Shown here: positions 6,751-13,758 of the stretch, one piece after another
Position numbering within the stretch: position 1 is the stretch's first letter
How the letters are laid out: each line of letters starts with the position of its first letter
NCBI GenBank assembly: GCA_964608735.1
Contig: CAZSPL010000069.1
Location: 1-16,572, forward strand
DNA: 16,572 bases
From: CAZSPL01 sp964608735
Lineage (GTDB): Bacteria > JAJVIF01 > JAPKYR01 > CAZSPL01
Direction of reading: 5' to 3'
The notes under the pieces: generated by a model
Told to the model about the DNA's origin: nothing
Databases searched by the model: none
What the model saw: the letters and a program-made list of their open reading frames with translations, nothing else
Made by a program: the position numbers and the translations under genes

Positions 6751-8300
6751 GGCTCGTTACCGCGGAAAGGATGCGCGAGCTTGACAGGATCACCATCGAG
6801 GAGCGGAATGTCCCGTCCATCGACCTGATGGAAAATGCCGCCCTCAGCGTTGCGGAGAAAGTACTCAGGGAATCGATACACAAGCCGCTCAGGCGCGGCA
6901 TTATCATATGCGGCAAAGGGAATAACGGCGGCGATGGGATCGCGGTGGCGCGCCTTCTCGCGAGCGAAGGCCTGTACCTCATGGTAATCCTCCTCGGCAA
7001 GGGGAGCGACCTTTCGGGGGATCCCGCGGTCAATTTCGAGCGCCTTCCCCCCGAGGTGCTGCTTACCGAAGTCACGACACCGGAAGGGCTCGAGCGGGCT
7101 GTCGCGTCGTTCGACGATGTGGATTTCATAGTCGATGCGGTACTCGGAACCGGCATGACCGGCGAGATAACCGGGCTTCCGCGGAAGGCCATCGAGGTCA
7201 TCAACTCTATCGACAAGCCGGTGTTCGCGGTCGACATGCCGACCGGAGTCAACACCGATACCGGGGCGATACTGGGCGATGCCGTTAAAGCCGATTTTAC
7301 CGTAACATTCGGCATGCCGAAGCTCGGGCTGTTCCTGCATCCAGGGGCCGCGCACGCGGGGGAAGTGATTGTCACGGACATCGGGATCCCTGAGGATGTC
7401 GTCGACTCCTTCGATTATCCATGCCAGACAATCGATCCCACATGGGCCGCGAGGCAGATAAAACCGAGGCCGAAGGACTCGCACAAGGTCGATTATGGCA
7501 GGCTGCTGGTGGTCGCGGGGAAAACCGGCATGCTCGGCGCGGCGCACATGGTATGCGAAGGCGCGTTGCGCGCGGGTGTCGGCCTGGTGACGGCAGCGGT
7601 CATTTCGGAAGGATACCCGATACTCGCCACGAAACTTGTTGAAGGCATGACCCGTCCGGTCTCGACCGGGCAGAACGGGACCTTTCATCCCGCCTCGATC
7701 GATGACATGCACGATTTGATCGAGTCCGCCGATGCGCTCGCGGTCGGCCCGGGAATGGGCACTGGCGGGGAAGTCGTGGAGTTCCTCAGGCTGCTTTTGG
7801 AAAAATACAAGGGACCGGTCGTAATCGACGCCGACGGCATCAAGAACCTGCGCGGCATGGAAGGGCTGTTGAAGAACCGCGAAGTGCCCGGCGTCATCAC
7901 CCCGCATCCCGGTGAATTCTCCGCGCTTACCGGGATGTCGAAAGAAGAAATCCTTTCGGATTGCATATCGGCGGCATCGGGCCTCGCGAAGAAAAGCATG
8001 GCGGCCGTCGCTCTCAAGGGCGCGCGTACAGTCGTCGCCGAGCCCGGCGGACAGGTGCGCGTCAACCTTAACGGAAATCCCGGCATGGCGACAGGCGGTT
8101 CGGGCGATGTACTCACCGGGATAATCGCCGGGCTGCTCGCGCAGGGGTATACCCCGTTCAATGCCGCAACGCTCGGCGTGTTCCTTCACGGGCTGTCGGG
8201 CGACCTTGCGTGCGCGGAATACGGCGAGATGAGCCTGATCGCTTCAGACCTTATAAGATATCTGCCAAAAGCGTTCACGTGGCTGAAGGAGCTTGATTAG
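6747..8300 (+). CDS. nnr: Bifunctional NAD(P)HX epimerase / ADP- or ATP-dependent dehydratase
   Basis: This enzyme repairs hydrated, damaged NADH and NADPH: the N-terminal part epimerises R- and S-NAD(P)HX and the C-terminal part dehydrates S-NAD(P)HX. The 517-residue fusion has the usual length. The YjeF_N half (1-215) shows GKGNNGGDG (56-64), DAVLGTGMTG (130-139) and AVDMPTGVNTDTG (161-173). The ribokinase-like dehydratase half shows LLVVAGKTGMLGAA (253-266), VGPGMGTG (333-340), VVIDADG (358-364), TPHPGEFSALTG (385-396), and NPGMATGGSGDVLTG (444-458) with the expected Asp454. Its ATG overlaps the glmM stop (ATGA, 6747-6750) and has a strong GGAGG at 6736-6740, six bases upstream. It is therefore translationally coupled to the cell-wall gene. 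It appears to be the last gene of the unit, with a palindrome following at 8353. Confidence 0.95.
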   Translation: MRLVTAERMRELDRITIEERNVPSIDLMENAALSVAEKVLRESIHKPLRRGIIICGKGNNGGDGIAVARLLASEGLYLMVILLGKGSDLSGDPAVNFERLPPEVLLTEVTTPEGLERAVASFDDVDFIVDAVLGTGMTGEITGLPRKAIEVINSIDKPVFAVDMPTGVNTDTGAILGDAVKADFTVTFGMPKLGLFLHPGAAHAGEVIVTDIGIPEDVVDSFDYPCQTIDPTWAARQIKPRPKDSHKVDYGRLLVVAGKTGMLGAAHMVCEGALRAGVGLVTAAVISEGYPILATKLVEGMTRPVSTGQNGTFHPASIDDMHDLIESADALAVGPGMGTGGEVVEFLRLLLEKYKGPVVIDADGIKNLRGMEGLLKNREVPGVITPHPGEFSALTGMSKEEILSDCISAASGLAKKSMAAVALKGARTVVAEPGGQVRVNLNGNPGMATGGSGDVLTGIIAGLLAQGYTPFNAATLGVFLHGLSGDLACAEYGEMSLIASDLIRYLPKAFTWLKELD

Positions 8301-8352
8301 TTATTACATCCGATGGAAACCGCCGGGAGCCGCGAATCCGCCGTGAAAACAT

Positions 8353-8376
8353 ATAACCCACGAATTCGTGGGTTAT
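8353..8376 (+). terminator. Perfect 24-bp palindrome between nnr and smpB
   Basis: The half-site ATAACCCACGAA is followed directly by its exact reverse complement. As RNA it would form a stem of ten pairs with an AATT loop. It lies 52 bases after the nnr stop and ends ten bases before the smpB ATG. What follows (CATTCTTAAT) is only moderately T-rich, so a terminator is possible but not typical. A dimeric-repressor operator, or an RNA hairpin controlling smpB translation, would fit as well. Confidence 0.45.
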
Positions 8377-8386
8377 CATTCTTAAT

Positions 8387-8869
8387 ATGGCCAGGGATAA
8401 AGAAAAAAAGAAGTCAGGTTCGCCCGAATACGTAAACCGCGCCGCGCTTCGAAATTATCACATCGTGGAGCGCGTCGAAGCGGGCATCGCGCTCGAAGGG
8501 CATGAGGTGAAGAGCATACGCGAGGGCGGGCTCAACCTGCGCGACGCATTCTGCGAGGTTTCCGGCGGCGAAGCGTGGGTCGTCGATTTGAACATAAGCG
8601 CGTATTCGCACACTTCCGACATGGAGGTCGAGCCTTCGCGAAAACGGAGGCTGCTGCTTCACAGGCAGGAAATCAGGAAGCTCGATTCGAAGGTCAAGGA
8701 GAGGGGATTCACCATGATACCGCTGAAAATCTATTTCAGGCGGGGCAAGGTCAAGATCGAGATCGGCCTGTGCAGGGGGAAGAAGCTGTTCGACAGGAAG
8801 CAGGATGTCGCGGACCGCGATGCGAAGCGCGCGATGGAGCGGGAAGCCAAGGATGGGGATAAATATTGA
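8387..8869 (+). CDS. smpB: SsrA-binding protein SmpB (trans-translation)
   Basis: SmpB binds tmRNA and brings it to stalled ribosomes, so that the trapped peptide is tagged and the ribosome released. The 160-residue product has the full family pattern. There is a basic start, then NYHIVERVEAGIALEGHEVK and SIREG (24-48), where the family reads Y-E-AGI-L-G-EVKS-R. NLRDAFCEV follows at 51-59. The middle has RKRRLLLHRQEI (85-96) and KERGFTMIPLKIYF (103-116). The end is the KIEIGLCRGKKLFDRKQDVA segment and a charged tail (DRDAKRAMEREAK) expected to fold into the decoding channel. The ATG at 8387 is the only sensible start: going upstream, a TAA at 8354 closes the frame. No Shine-Dalgarno is visible; instead a palindrome sits ten bases upstream. 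The ssrA gene is not in this window. Confidence 0.96.
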   Translation: MARDKEKKKSGSPEYVNRAALRNYHIVERVEAGIALEGHEVKSIREGGLNLRDAFCEVSGGEAWVVDLNISAYSHTSDMEVEPSRKRRLLLHRQEIRKLDSKVKERGFTMIPLKIYFRRGKVKIEIGLCRGKKLFDRKQDVADRDAKRAMEREAKDGDKY

Positions 8870-8908
8870 TACCGGGAACCCGCATTCGCATCGGCCTGGT
8901 ACAAAGCC

Positions 8909-9883
8909 ATGAGTAGACTCAACATCGGTGATGCCGTTGCCGCCGCGCTGTTCGGCGCTATTTTCGCGGGCATAGCATCGGCCACATGCTTCATGTGGAT
9001 AGTTCCCCTCATCATTCTCATCCTCGGTAAATCGAGAGCCGTCCCGCCCAAAGCCATCGCGCCGCCCTATGTCTGGCTTCTCGCGGCAGTACTCGGCGGC
9101 ACCGGCGCGGGCGCCGCATCGGTCGTGAGTTTAGATTTCGCGCCCCTGTTCGGGGCTCTCAGCGTGATTCTGGCATCGATGATGGTGGCGATTTATCTTC
9201 GCGCAATGGGAAGCCGTCACGCGAGGACCGAATTCAAGATGAAGAATAAATATGCCTACACCGCGAGAAAACCCGGCAAACCCATCAAGCCGATGAGCCT
9301 CGTGGACGACGCGGAATACCATAAAATTTTCGCGACGTCGGGGTTTTACGTGTATTCAATCGCGCTCACCGATGCCGACGGCGTGACGCGCGTCAACAAT
9401 TATCTCGATGATGAGAAATTCGAGCGCGACCGCGAACGGCTCATCGATGAAACCAATTGCCTTGCACTGGATTTGGTCATCGCGGTCAGGCAGGGCGAGA
9501 ACACGCTTCACAGTGTGAGATTGGACAACGAGTGGACGGCAATCCTTTTCGGCGCGATGCCGGAGCTTCCCGAAAACGCGCGCGCGTGGTGGAAAGAGTG
9601 GATTCGTCCGGCATTCAGCCCCGGCGCGCCGGTGGAAATAGTCAGCTATTACGTGCTCGAAAATATCGACGCAATCGAGAGGGCATATCCGGAGCTGGTA
9701 TCCGGCGGGACGAGCATTAAATCAAACATAGACGGTATCAGGTATATGGCTGAGGTGGCGTCATCACCGATGATGCTGATGACCCGCGAGTTGTTCGAGG
9801 AATATGCCGACGACTTCGCCGGGAAAAAACGGCGCGAGGCCGTCTACGAGGACAACGTCGCCACTATCAAGCGAAAGGAATGA
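8909..9883 (+). CDS. Unrecognised membrane protein with a large soluble C-terminal domain
   Basis: I do not recognise this 324-residue protein. The first 98 residues are hydrophobic and form three or four membrane segments (about 8-40, possibly a hairpin, then 53-72 and 77-98), rich in Gly and Ala. A basic linker (RKPGKPIKPM, 120-129) leads into a soluble domain of about 195 residues. That domain has regular alternating strands and helices, including GFYVYSIALTDADGVTRVNN (145-164), ETNCLALDLVIAV (181-193), EWTAILFGAMPELP (208-221) and WWKEWIRPAFSPG (227-239). It ends in a charged helix (KRREAVYEDNVATIKRKE). By the positive-inside rule the soluble part is probably cytoplasmic. It lies 39 bp after smpB on the same strand. 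No Shine-Dalgarno is visible before the ATG and no earlier in-frame start is plausible. Codon use looks like its neighbours, so the gene appears native. Confidence 0.75.
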   Translation: MSRLNIGDAVAAALFGAIFAGIASATCFMWIVPLIILILGKSRAVPPKAIAPPYVWLLAAVLGGTGAGAASVVSLDFAPLFGALSVILASMMVAIYLRAMGSRHARTEFKMKNKYAYTARKPGKPIKPMSLVDDAEYHKIFATSGFYVYSIALTDADGVTRVNNYLDDEKFERDRERLIDETNCLALDLVIAVRQGENTLHSVRLDNEWTAILFGAMPELPENARAWWKEWIRPAFSPGAPVEIVSYYVLENIDAIERAYPELVSGGTSIKSNIDGIRYMAEVASSPMMLMTRELFEEYADDFAGKKRREAVYEDNVATIKRKE

Positions 9884-9914
9884 CCGGTACACTGCCGGTT
9901 CCGCGCCTATGCGG
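9883..9914. terminator. Two small stem-loops between convergent genes
   Basis: ACCGG (9883-9887) can pair with CCGGT (9895-9899), and CCGC (9901-9904) with GCGG (9911-9914). They fill most of the 41 bp between the stop codon of the membrane protein gene and that of the FKBP gene on the other strand. That is where a shared terminator is expected. The stems are short and have no T tract on either strand, so support is weak. Confidence 0.3.
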
Positions 9915-9924
9915 TTCCCGGTTA

Positions 9925-10359
9925 TCAGCCCGGTAAAATTTCAACGAGCTCGATTTCGAACGTAAGGTCCTTCCCCGCGAGCGGGTGGTTGGCATCGAGC
10001 GTAACGTTCTCATCATCAAACTCGATTATTGTAAGTATCATCGGCGGCGCCCCGGGACTCGATACCTGCAGATGCTTGCCGACCTCGATCTCGATACCGT
10101 CCGGCAGCATTGATTTCTCCACGACCTGGAGCATATTATCCCGGTACGGCCCGTAAGCCTGGTCGGAGGTTATGGTTACGGTTTTTGTCGCACCGACTTC
10201 CATATCCATCACCGCGGCCTCGAATCCCGGGATCACCATGCATTGTCCAAGCGTGAAAACGAGGGGGTCCCTTCCCTCTGAGGAATCGAAAGTCGAGCCG
10301 TCGTCGAGCTTGCCCGTATAATGCACCTTTACGGTGTCGCCGGCTTTTGCGTTTGCCAT
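9925..10359 (-). CDS. FKBP-type peptidyl-prolyl cis-trans isomerase, SlyD-like
   Basis: This enzyme catalyses cis-trans isomerisation of X-Pro bonds and often acts as a folding chaperone; with no signal peptide it should be cytoplasmic. The 144-residue protein has the FKBP halves KAGDTVKVHYTGKLDDGSTF (5-24), SSEGRDPLVFTLG (26-38) and VIPGFEAAVMDMEVGATKTV (42-61). These are split by the insert-in-flap domain (about 70-120). The domain closes with NHPLAGKDLTFEIELVEI (124-141), the classic SlyD-type ending. The histidine- and cysteine-rich nickel-binding tail of E. coli SlyD is absent; the protein stops at ILPG. The frame stays open upstream to 10452. The ATG at 10359 is chosen because AAGGAG lies seven bases before it and because the family begins here. 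It follows the AlkD-like gene on the same strand by about 194 bp. Confidence 0.93.
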   Translation of the reverse strand: MANAKAGDTVKVHYTGKLDDGSTFDSSEGRDPLVFTLGQCMVIPGFEAAVMDMEVGATKTVTITSDQAYGPYRDNMLQVVEKSMLPDGIEIEVGKHLQVSSPGAPPMILTIIEFDDENVTLDANHPLAGKDLTFEIELVEILPG

Positions 10360-10366
10360 TTCTCTT

Positions 10367-10372
10367 CTCCTT
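10367..10372 (-). promoter_or_regulatory. Shine-Dalgarno deciding the FKBP gene start
   Basis: On the minus strand AAGGAG is followed by seven bases (AAGAGAA) and then the ATG at 10359. The longer in-frame start at 10452 would add 31 residues with no counterpart in the FKBP family. Confidence 0.75.
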
Positions 10373-10383
10373 TGCTTCCTGCC

Positions 10384-10406
10384 CCGGGAGCCCGATGGAA
10401 TCCCGG
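10384..10406 (-). other. Inverted repeat in the FKBP gene leader
   Basis: CCGGGA (10384-10389) and TCCCGG (10401-10406) form a six-pair stem with an 11-base loop, 11 bases upstream of the FKBP Shine-Dalgarno. The rest of the 194-bp gap (10360-10553) holds a run of eight A on the plus strand near 10494-10501 but no gene or confident promoter that I can see. Confidence 0.25.
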
Positions 10407-10553
10407 TAGAAGCCTGCATGAACCGAAAAGAGAATCGGCAGCAATAAAACACGCCAGGCAGCTACCTCTCGACAACCGGGCAAAAACGAACTCAAAAAAA
10501 ATACAAGGCACAAACTAACATATATTGCTGGGCGTGGCAACCCCGATGAAACC

Positions 10554-11261
10554 TTACGCCATCGCTTCCTTGCGCTTCTTCTCGGGATATTTTTCAATCG
10601 CATATCGCAACGAAGTACGCGGCATCTTATCCTTATGCTTCATCACATACGCGAATACTTCATCGGGAAAACGTTCCGCCGCTTCCTTCAACATCCAGCC
10701 GTATCCCTTTTGAACGAGGTCCTCTCCATCCATCAACAATATATCCGCCGTCTTGAACACATCATCGAGGAGTATACCGTTCTTGACGGGTACGATAAGG
10801 CTCACCGCCGACGCCCGGCGCATCCACATATTCTTCGACTTCGCCCACTTCCGCGCCTTCGATGACAGCGCCGGGTAGCGCAGGATGAGCCGCCCCGTCG
10901 CGCCGCACAGGTGATCGCACGCGCCCCAGTCGCCGACATATTTTTCATGCCATCGCTCGAACCGCTTGAAATCCGTCTGCTCGTATTGTTTTTCCATCTT
11001 GATCGCCCACTCGAACGCGAAGAACCGCCCATAGCGCATCCCCGAAGAGAGCAGCTCGTCGCAGACATCGAGCACCTCGTCCTTCGGCATGCTTTTCACT
11101 TCCTTGAAACAGGCGTTGGATATTTTTCTCAACATTGCGGTCTTTATCCCGAACCTCTCCTTCGGCGGCAGCTTGAAGAACCGCGAATAGTCGAGTCGGT
11201 TCTCCGGCTTGTCAACCTTGGCGATTTCAGCTTTGATGGTTTTGATTATCGATGGATGCAT
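10554..11261 (-). CDS. DNA alkylation repair protein, AlkD-like glycosylase
   Basis: AlkD-family enzymes are built from HEAT-like helical repeats and remove positively charged alkylated bases such as 3- and 7-methylpurines without flipping them. The 235-residue product has the family's usual length and an all-helical pattern. DWGACDHLCG (111-120) matches the catalytic region, with Asp116 in the place of Bacillus cereus AlkD Asp113 and Trp112 in the place of Trp109. MWMRRAS (145-151) supplies the DNA-facing arginine, and QKGYGWMLKEA (184-194) supplies the second tryptophan. The key residues are thus present. I chose the ATG at 11261, which has GAGG six bases upstream; an in-frame ATG at 11288 would add nine residues and has a poorer ribosome site. 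It is divergent from the lipoprotein gene to its right, and could be co-transcribed with the FKBP gene downstream. Confidence 0.88.
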   Translation of the reverse strand: MHPSIIKTIKAEIAKVDKPENRLDYSRFFKLPPKERFGIKTAMLRKISNACFKEVKSMPKDEVLDVCDELLSSGMRYGRFFAFEWAIKMEKQYEQTDFKRFERWHEKYVGDWGACDHLCGATGRLILRYPALSSKARKWAKSKNMWMRRASAVSLIVPVKNGILLDDVFKTADILLMDGEDLVQKGYGWMLKEAAERFPDEVFAYVMKHKDKMPRTSLRYAIEKYPEKKRKEAMA

Positions 11262-11267
11262 GGTGTA

Positions 11268-11271
11268 CCTC
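11268..11271 (-). promoter_or_regulatory. Shine-Dalgarno favouring the inner start of the AlkD-like gene
   Basis: On the minus strand GAGG is followed by TACACC and the ATG at 11261. The outer ATG at 11288 has only AGGGA seven bases upstream. The inner start also gives the usual family length. Confidence 0.55.
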
Positions 11272-11394
11272 GGGGGATGTTTTATCATAATCAGGTCCCT
11301 AAAGACAAGAATGGTTATCTTATGATCTTATGTGCTGTGCTACGATGTCCTGGCTGCCTGAACCTCCAAGCGTTACCGGGAATCTTGAATTATG

Positions 11395-11403
11395 TGATAT
11401 AAT
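11395..11403 (+). promoter_or_regulatory. Extended -10 promoter for the lipoprotein gene
   Basis: TGATATAAT is a perfect extended -10 element (TGn directly before TATAAT at 11398-11403). No good -35 lies 16-18 bp upstream, which is tolerated by extended -10 promoters. Transcription would start near 11410, 15 bases before the ATG, leaving room only for the GGGGTG at 11415-11420 as ribosome site. It lies in the 163-bp gap between divergent genes; I find no convincing promoter for the minus-strand AlkD-like gene in the same gap. Confidence 0.45.
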
Positions 11404-11424
11404 GCTTCTTGAATGGGGTGAAGC

Positions 11425-13740
11425 ATGCGAAGCAAGTTCATAATTATTGTGGCAGTCTGTTTGTTTTCAAGCAGCATAATAGCGGGTTGTCAGGGCCATA
11501 ATTCATCGAATCCATTGTTACCCTTGCCCGAACATTCAAGCACGGCGAGCTTTGATTCCGGCAATCACCTGATGTGGGGCCTCTACCAGTTTTACGGCGA
11601 CATGCTCCAGGGAACCGTTGAAGTCATCCCGCTCCGCGGCGTTGATATTCACCTGAACACCCTCGCCTTTCTCGAGCCTCCCCCCATGCAATACCTCTGG
11701 GTCGACGGGCCGATAAAGATCAACGGCACGCAACTCGACCTGACCATCGCCCTGAAACATCCATTCTACGGCCATAATGAATACACCGGCTTCGATGTCA
11801 AGGGCATCATGATAGCCAACGGCCACCAGGCGAACTATCTATCCACTCAAATCAACATGGCGTCCAAGGATGAAATAAGGCTCATCAACGCCGATGGCTA
11901 CACCCGCTGGTGGGCTCCCGTTTACTTCGAAAATCATTCCGCGATGCCGGTGAAAAATTACACCGACGGATTGCTCGGTACTCCCAATTCCGAGGCTCAA
12001 TTCCTTGCTTCGATAAATCCATACAAATATTTCTGTGACGATCTCGGCCCGGATGACGATGTATCGCAGATGGATCTCTCGAAACGCGGAATGTTCACGA
12101 GTACCAAGGTAAATAAGCGACGATATCTTATCAATGTGCCCACGGACGAGTTCGTTTTCAATTACGCGGTGGATGCATCGTGGGCTCAGCCGAGCACCAT
12201 GCCGGTGGTCAATCTGCCCGACGATTTCCCGCTCTCCGCGAACCAGTTGGAGGGGTTCCACATCGATGTCGAGCAGGTTTCGAATACTATTTACTACGAC
12301 GGCGAATACGGCGGTGGAGGCTTGTCGCTGAATATCACCGTGTACCAGTGGAGACCCGCCTCGACCATCAGGAGGGTGTTCTTCGAGGGAGCAACCGTCA
12401 TAGCGCCCCACGACAGCCTTGCCCCGATAGCCGAGGGCAGCGGATGGGCGAAATATAATGTACACACATCATTCGCCGCACCGATATCGACCGATCCGAT
12501 CGACTTGATAATCGGCGTCGAATCGAACATAGATATAGCTGACCTTGAAACGTATGAGCTCAAGCCGACCGTCTTCATCGACTACGAAGTCACCGTGGGA
12601 ACATCCGCTCCTCCCGGAACACCAGGAACGCTGAAAGGAATACGGATGAATCCCATCGAGCCAAATCCGCTTCCCGTTGACTACCCGAAGCCTGAGGTTC
12701 GTGACTGGCACCAGGTTTTAGAATACGAGGATTGCAATTATTATGAATCGGTTGACGGCGGCAAGACCTGGCAATTTTATCCCGATGCTTTTCTTCCCGA
12801 AGCGGCTGATAAGAATTGCCGCTCAATTGACATCGGCTTTGACCACAGGTTGTATTTCCTTTTCTCTGGTGACTTGCTCGCGATTGAATCGGCTCCCGGA
12901 AGCCATGAATTCTCATTTTGTGACCTCTCTGATGATCCGGTAGTCAACGCTTTAAATGATGATGGCGCGAACAAGGTTCTTTGTGGTCCCGATGGGATCA
13001 TTTACCTGTTCGAGCTTCATGATAAGACCATTAAAATGGTGTTCTCGGCAGACGGGGGGAAATTCTACGGTCCGTACAAGATAATAGATGATTGCGATAC
13101 AATATATTATAAGTGCCCATTTTGGCTTGAGATAGCTATTGATAATACTTTATTCTGTGCTTATCAAGACACAAGTGGTGATTATGTTTTGAAGCGCGGG
13201 AGTATCGGAGAAGGCATGCTGGAACCAACATTTCTTCCCACAGAATATCTACATGGCGGCGAAATAGGCTATCCATATCATGAGGGTTTCCACCTTTCCA
13301 ATGATATGCACCGTGTTCTAATCTGTGTCAGGCACGGCCCGGATGATTTTCCTGATATGCCAGATGGTAATTGGGGGGGAGTGAATTATTCACTCAGCTA
13401 TAACTGGGGTGAGAGCTTCCCTAAGTTTTCCACCAGTTCAAGGACTTGCGGCTTCAGGCTCTGGGATATTGAACTCTGGCATTACTTCAGTACCCTTCTG
13501 CCTGATAATGGAATGATCTCTTTGAGCCGCTCGAGAGCGCTTGACAAACCATGGTGGGATATCATACCAGTTGATATTCGATATATGCTCTCGTACTCAC
13601 CGGATGGGACTGAATGGTCACATACGTACCTTGAAGCATATAACGGGGATGAATTAGATATGCACGCTACCGGCTGGACCAACGGTTTCTCCCAGGTGAG
13701 AGGAGACTATCTGATCACGGCTGATTATTCTTGGTATTAA
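11425..13740 (+). CDS. Large lipoprotein with C-terminal Asp-box (BNR) beta-propeller-like module
   Basis: This 771-residue protein has a lipoprotein signal peptide: MRSK, a hydrophobic core, and the lipobox IAGC with Cys22. It is therefore expected to be anchored to a membrane and exposed outside the cytoplasm. A module of about residues 45-395 is beta-rich, with motifs KHPFYGHNEYTGFDVKGI (111-128) and FNYAVDASWAQP (245-256); I know no function for it. After a proline-rich linker (395-425) comes a module with Asp-box repeats like those of sialidases and other beta-propellers. SVDGGKTW (442-449) is a perfect match; SADGGKFY (541-548), SYNWGESF (658-665) and SPDGTEW (725-731) are variants. No sialidase Arg triad or FRIP motif is evident, so an enzyme is not claimed. 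The module boundary coincides with a drop in G+C and a jump in cysteines (one between 23 and 430, nine after). The stop codon is 18 bp from the stop of a convergent gene. Confidence 0.8.
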   Translation: MRSKFIIIVAVCLFSSSIIAGCQGHNSSNPLLPLPEHSSTASFDSGNHLMWGLYQFYGDMLQGTVEVIPLRGVDIHLNTLAFLEPPPMQYLWVDGPIKINGTQLDLTIALKHPFYGHNEYTGFDVKGIMIANGHQANYLSTQINMASKDEIRLINADGYTRWWAPVYFENHSAMPVKNYTDGLLGTPNSEAQFLASINPYKYFCDDLGPDDDVSQMDLSKRGMFTSTKVNKRRYLINVPTDEFVFNYAVDASWAQPSTMPVVNLPDDFPLSANQLEGFHIDVEQVSNTIYYDGEYGGGGLSLNITVYQWRPASTIRRVFFEGATVIAPHDSLAPIAEGSGWAKYNVHTSFAAPISTDPIDLIIGVESNIDIADLETYELKPTVFIDYEVTVGTSAPPGTPGTLKGIRMNPIEPNPLPVDYPKPEVRDWHQVLEYEDCNYYESVDGGKTWQFYPDAFLPEAADKNCRSIDIGFDHRLYFLFSGDLLAIESAPGSHEFSFCDLSDDPVVNALNDDGANKVLCGPDGIIYLFELHDKTIKMVFSADGGKFYGPYKIIDDCDTIYYKCPFWLEIAIDNTLFCAYQDTSGDYVLKRGSIGEGMLEPTFLPTEYLHGGEIGYPYHEGFHLSNDMHRVLICVRHGPDDFPDMPDGNWGGVNYSLSYNWGESFPKFSTSSRTCGFRLWDIELWHYFSTLLPDNGMISLSRSRALDKPWWDIIPVDIRYMLSYSPDGTEWSHTYLEAYNGDELDMHATGWTNGFSQVRGDYLITADYSWY

Positions 13741-13758
13741 CCCTCTGAGAATCGGTGC

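Noticed and set aside
6540..8189. A 549-codon open frame on the minus strand across glmM and nnr
   Set aside because: It lies antisense to two genes whose protein motifs are unmistakable. Its translation is rich in His, Arg and Asp with no domain pattern, as expected from the complement of GC-rich coding sequence.
10360..10452. An N-terminal extension of the FKBP protein from an ATG at 10452
   Set aside because: The 31 extra residues are Arg/Ser-rich, match nothing in the family, and would skip the good AAGGAG site before the ATG at 10359.
10494..10501. A run of eight A on the plus strand (T on the minus strand) as a terminator of the AlkD-like gene
   Set aside because: I found no stem-loop directly before the T run on the minus strand; the nearest possible pairing is four bases with a wide loop.
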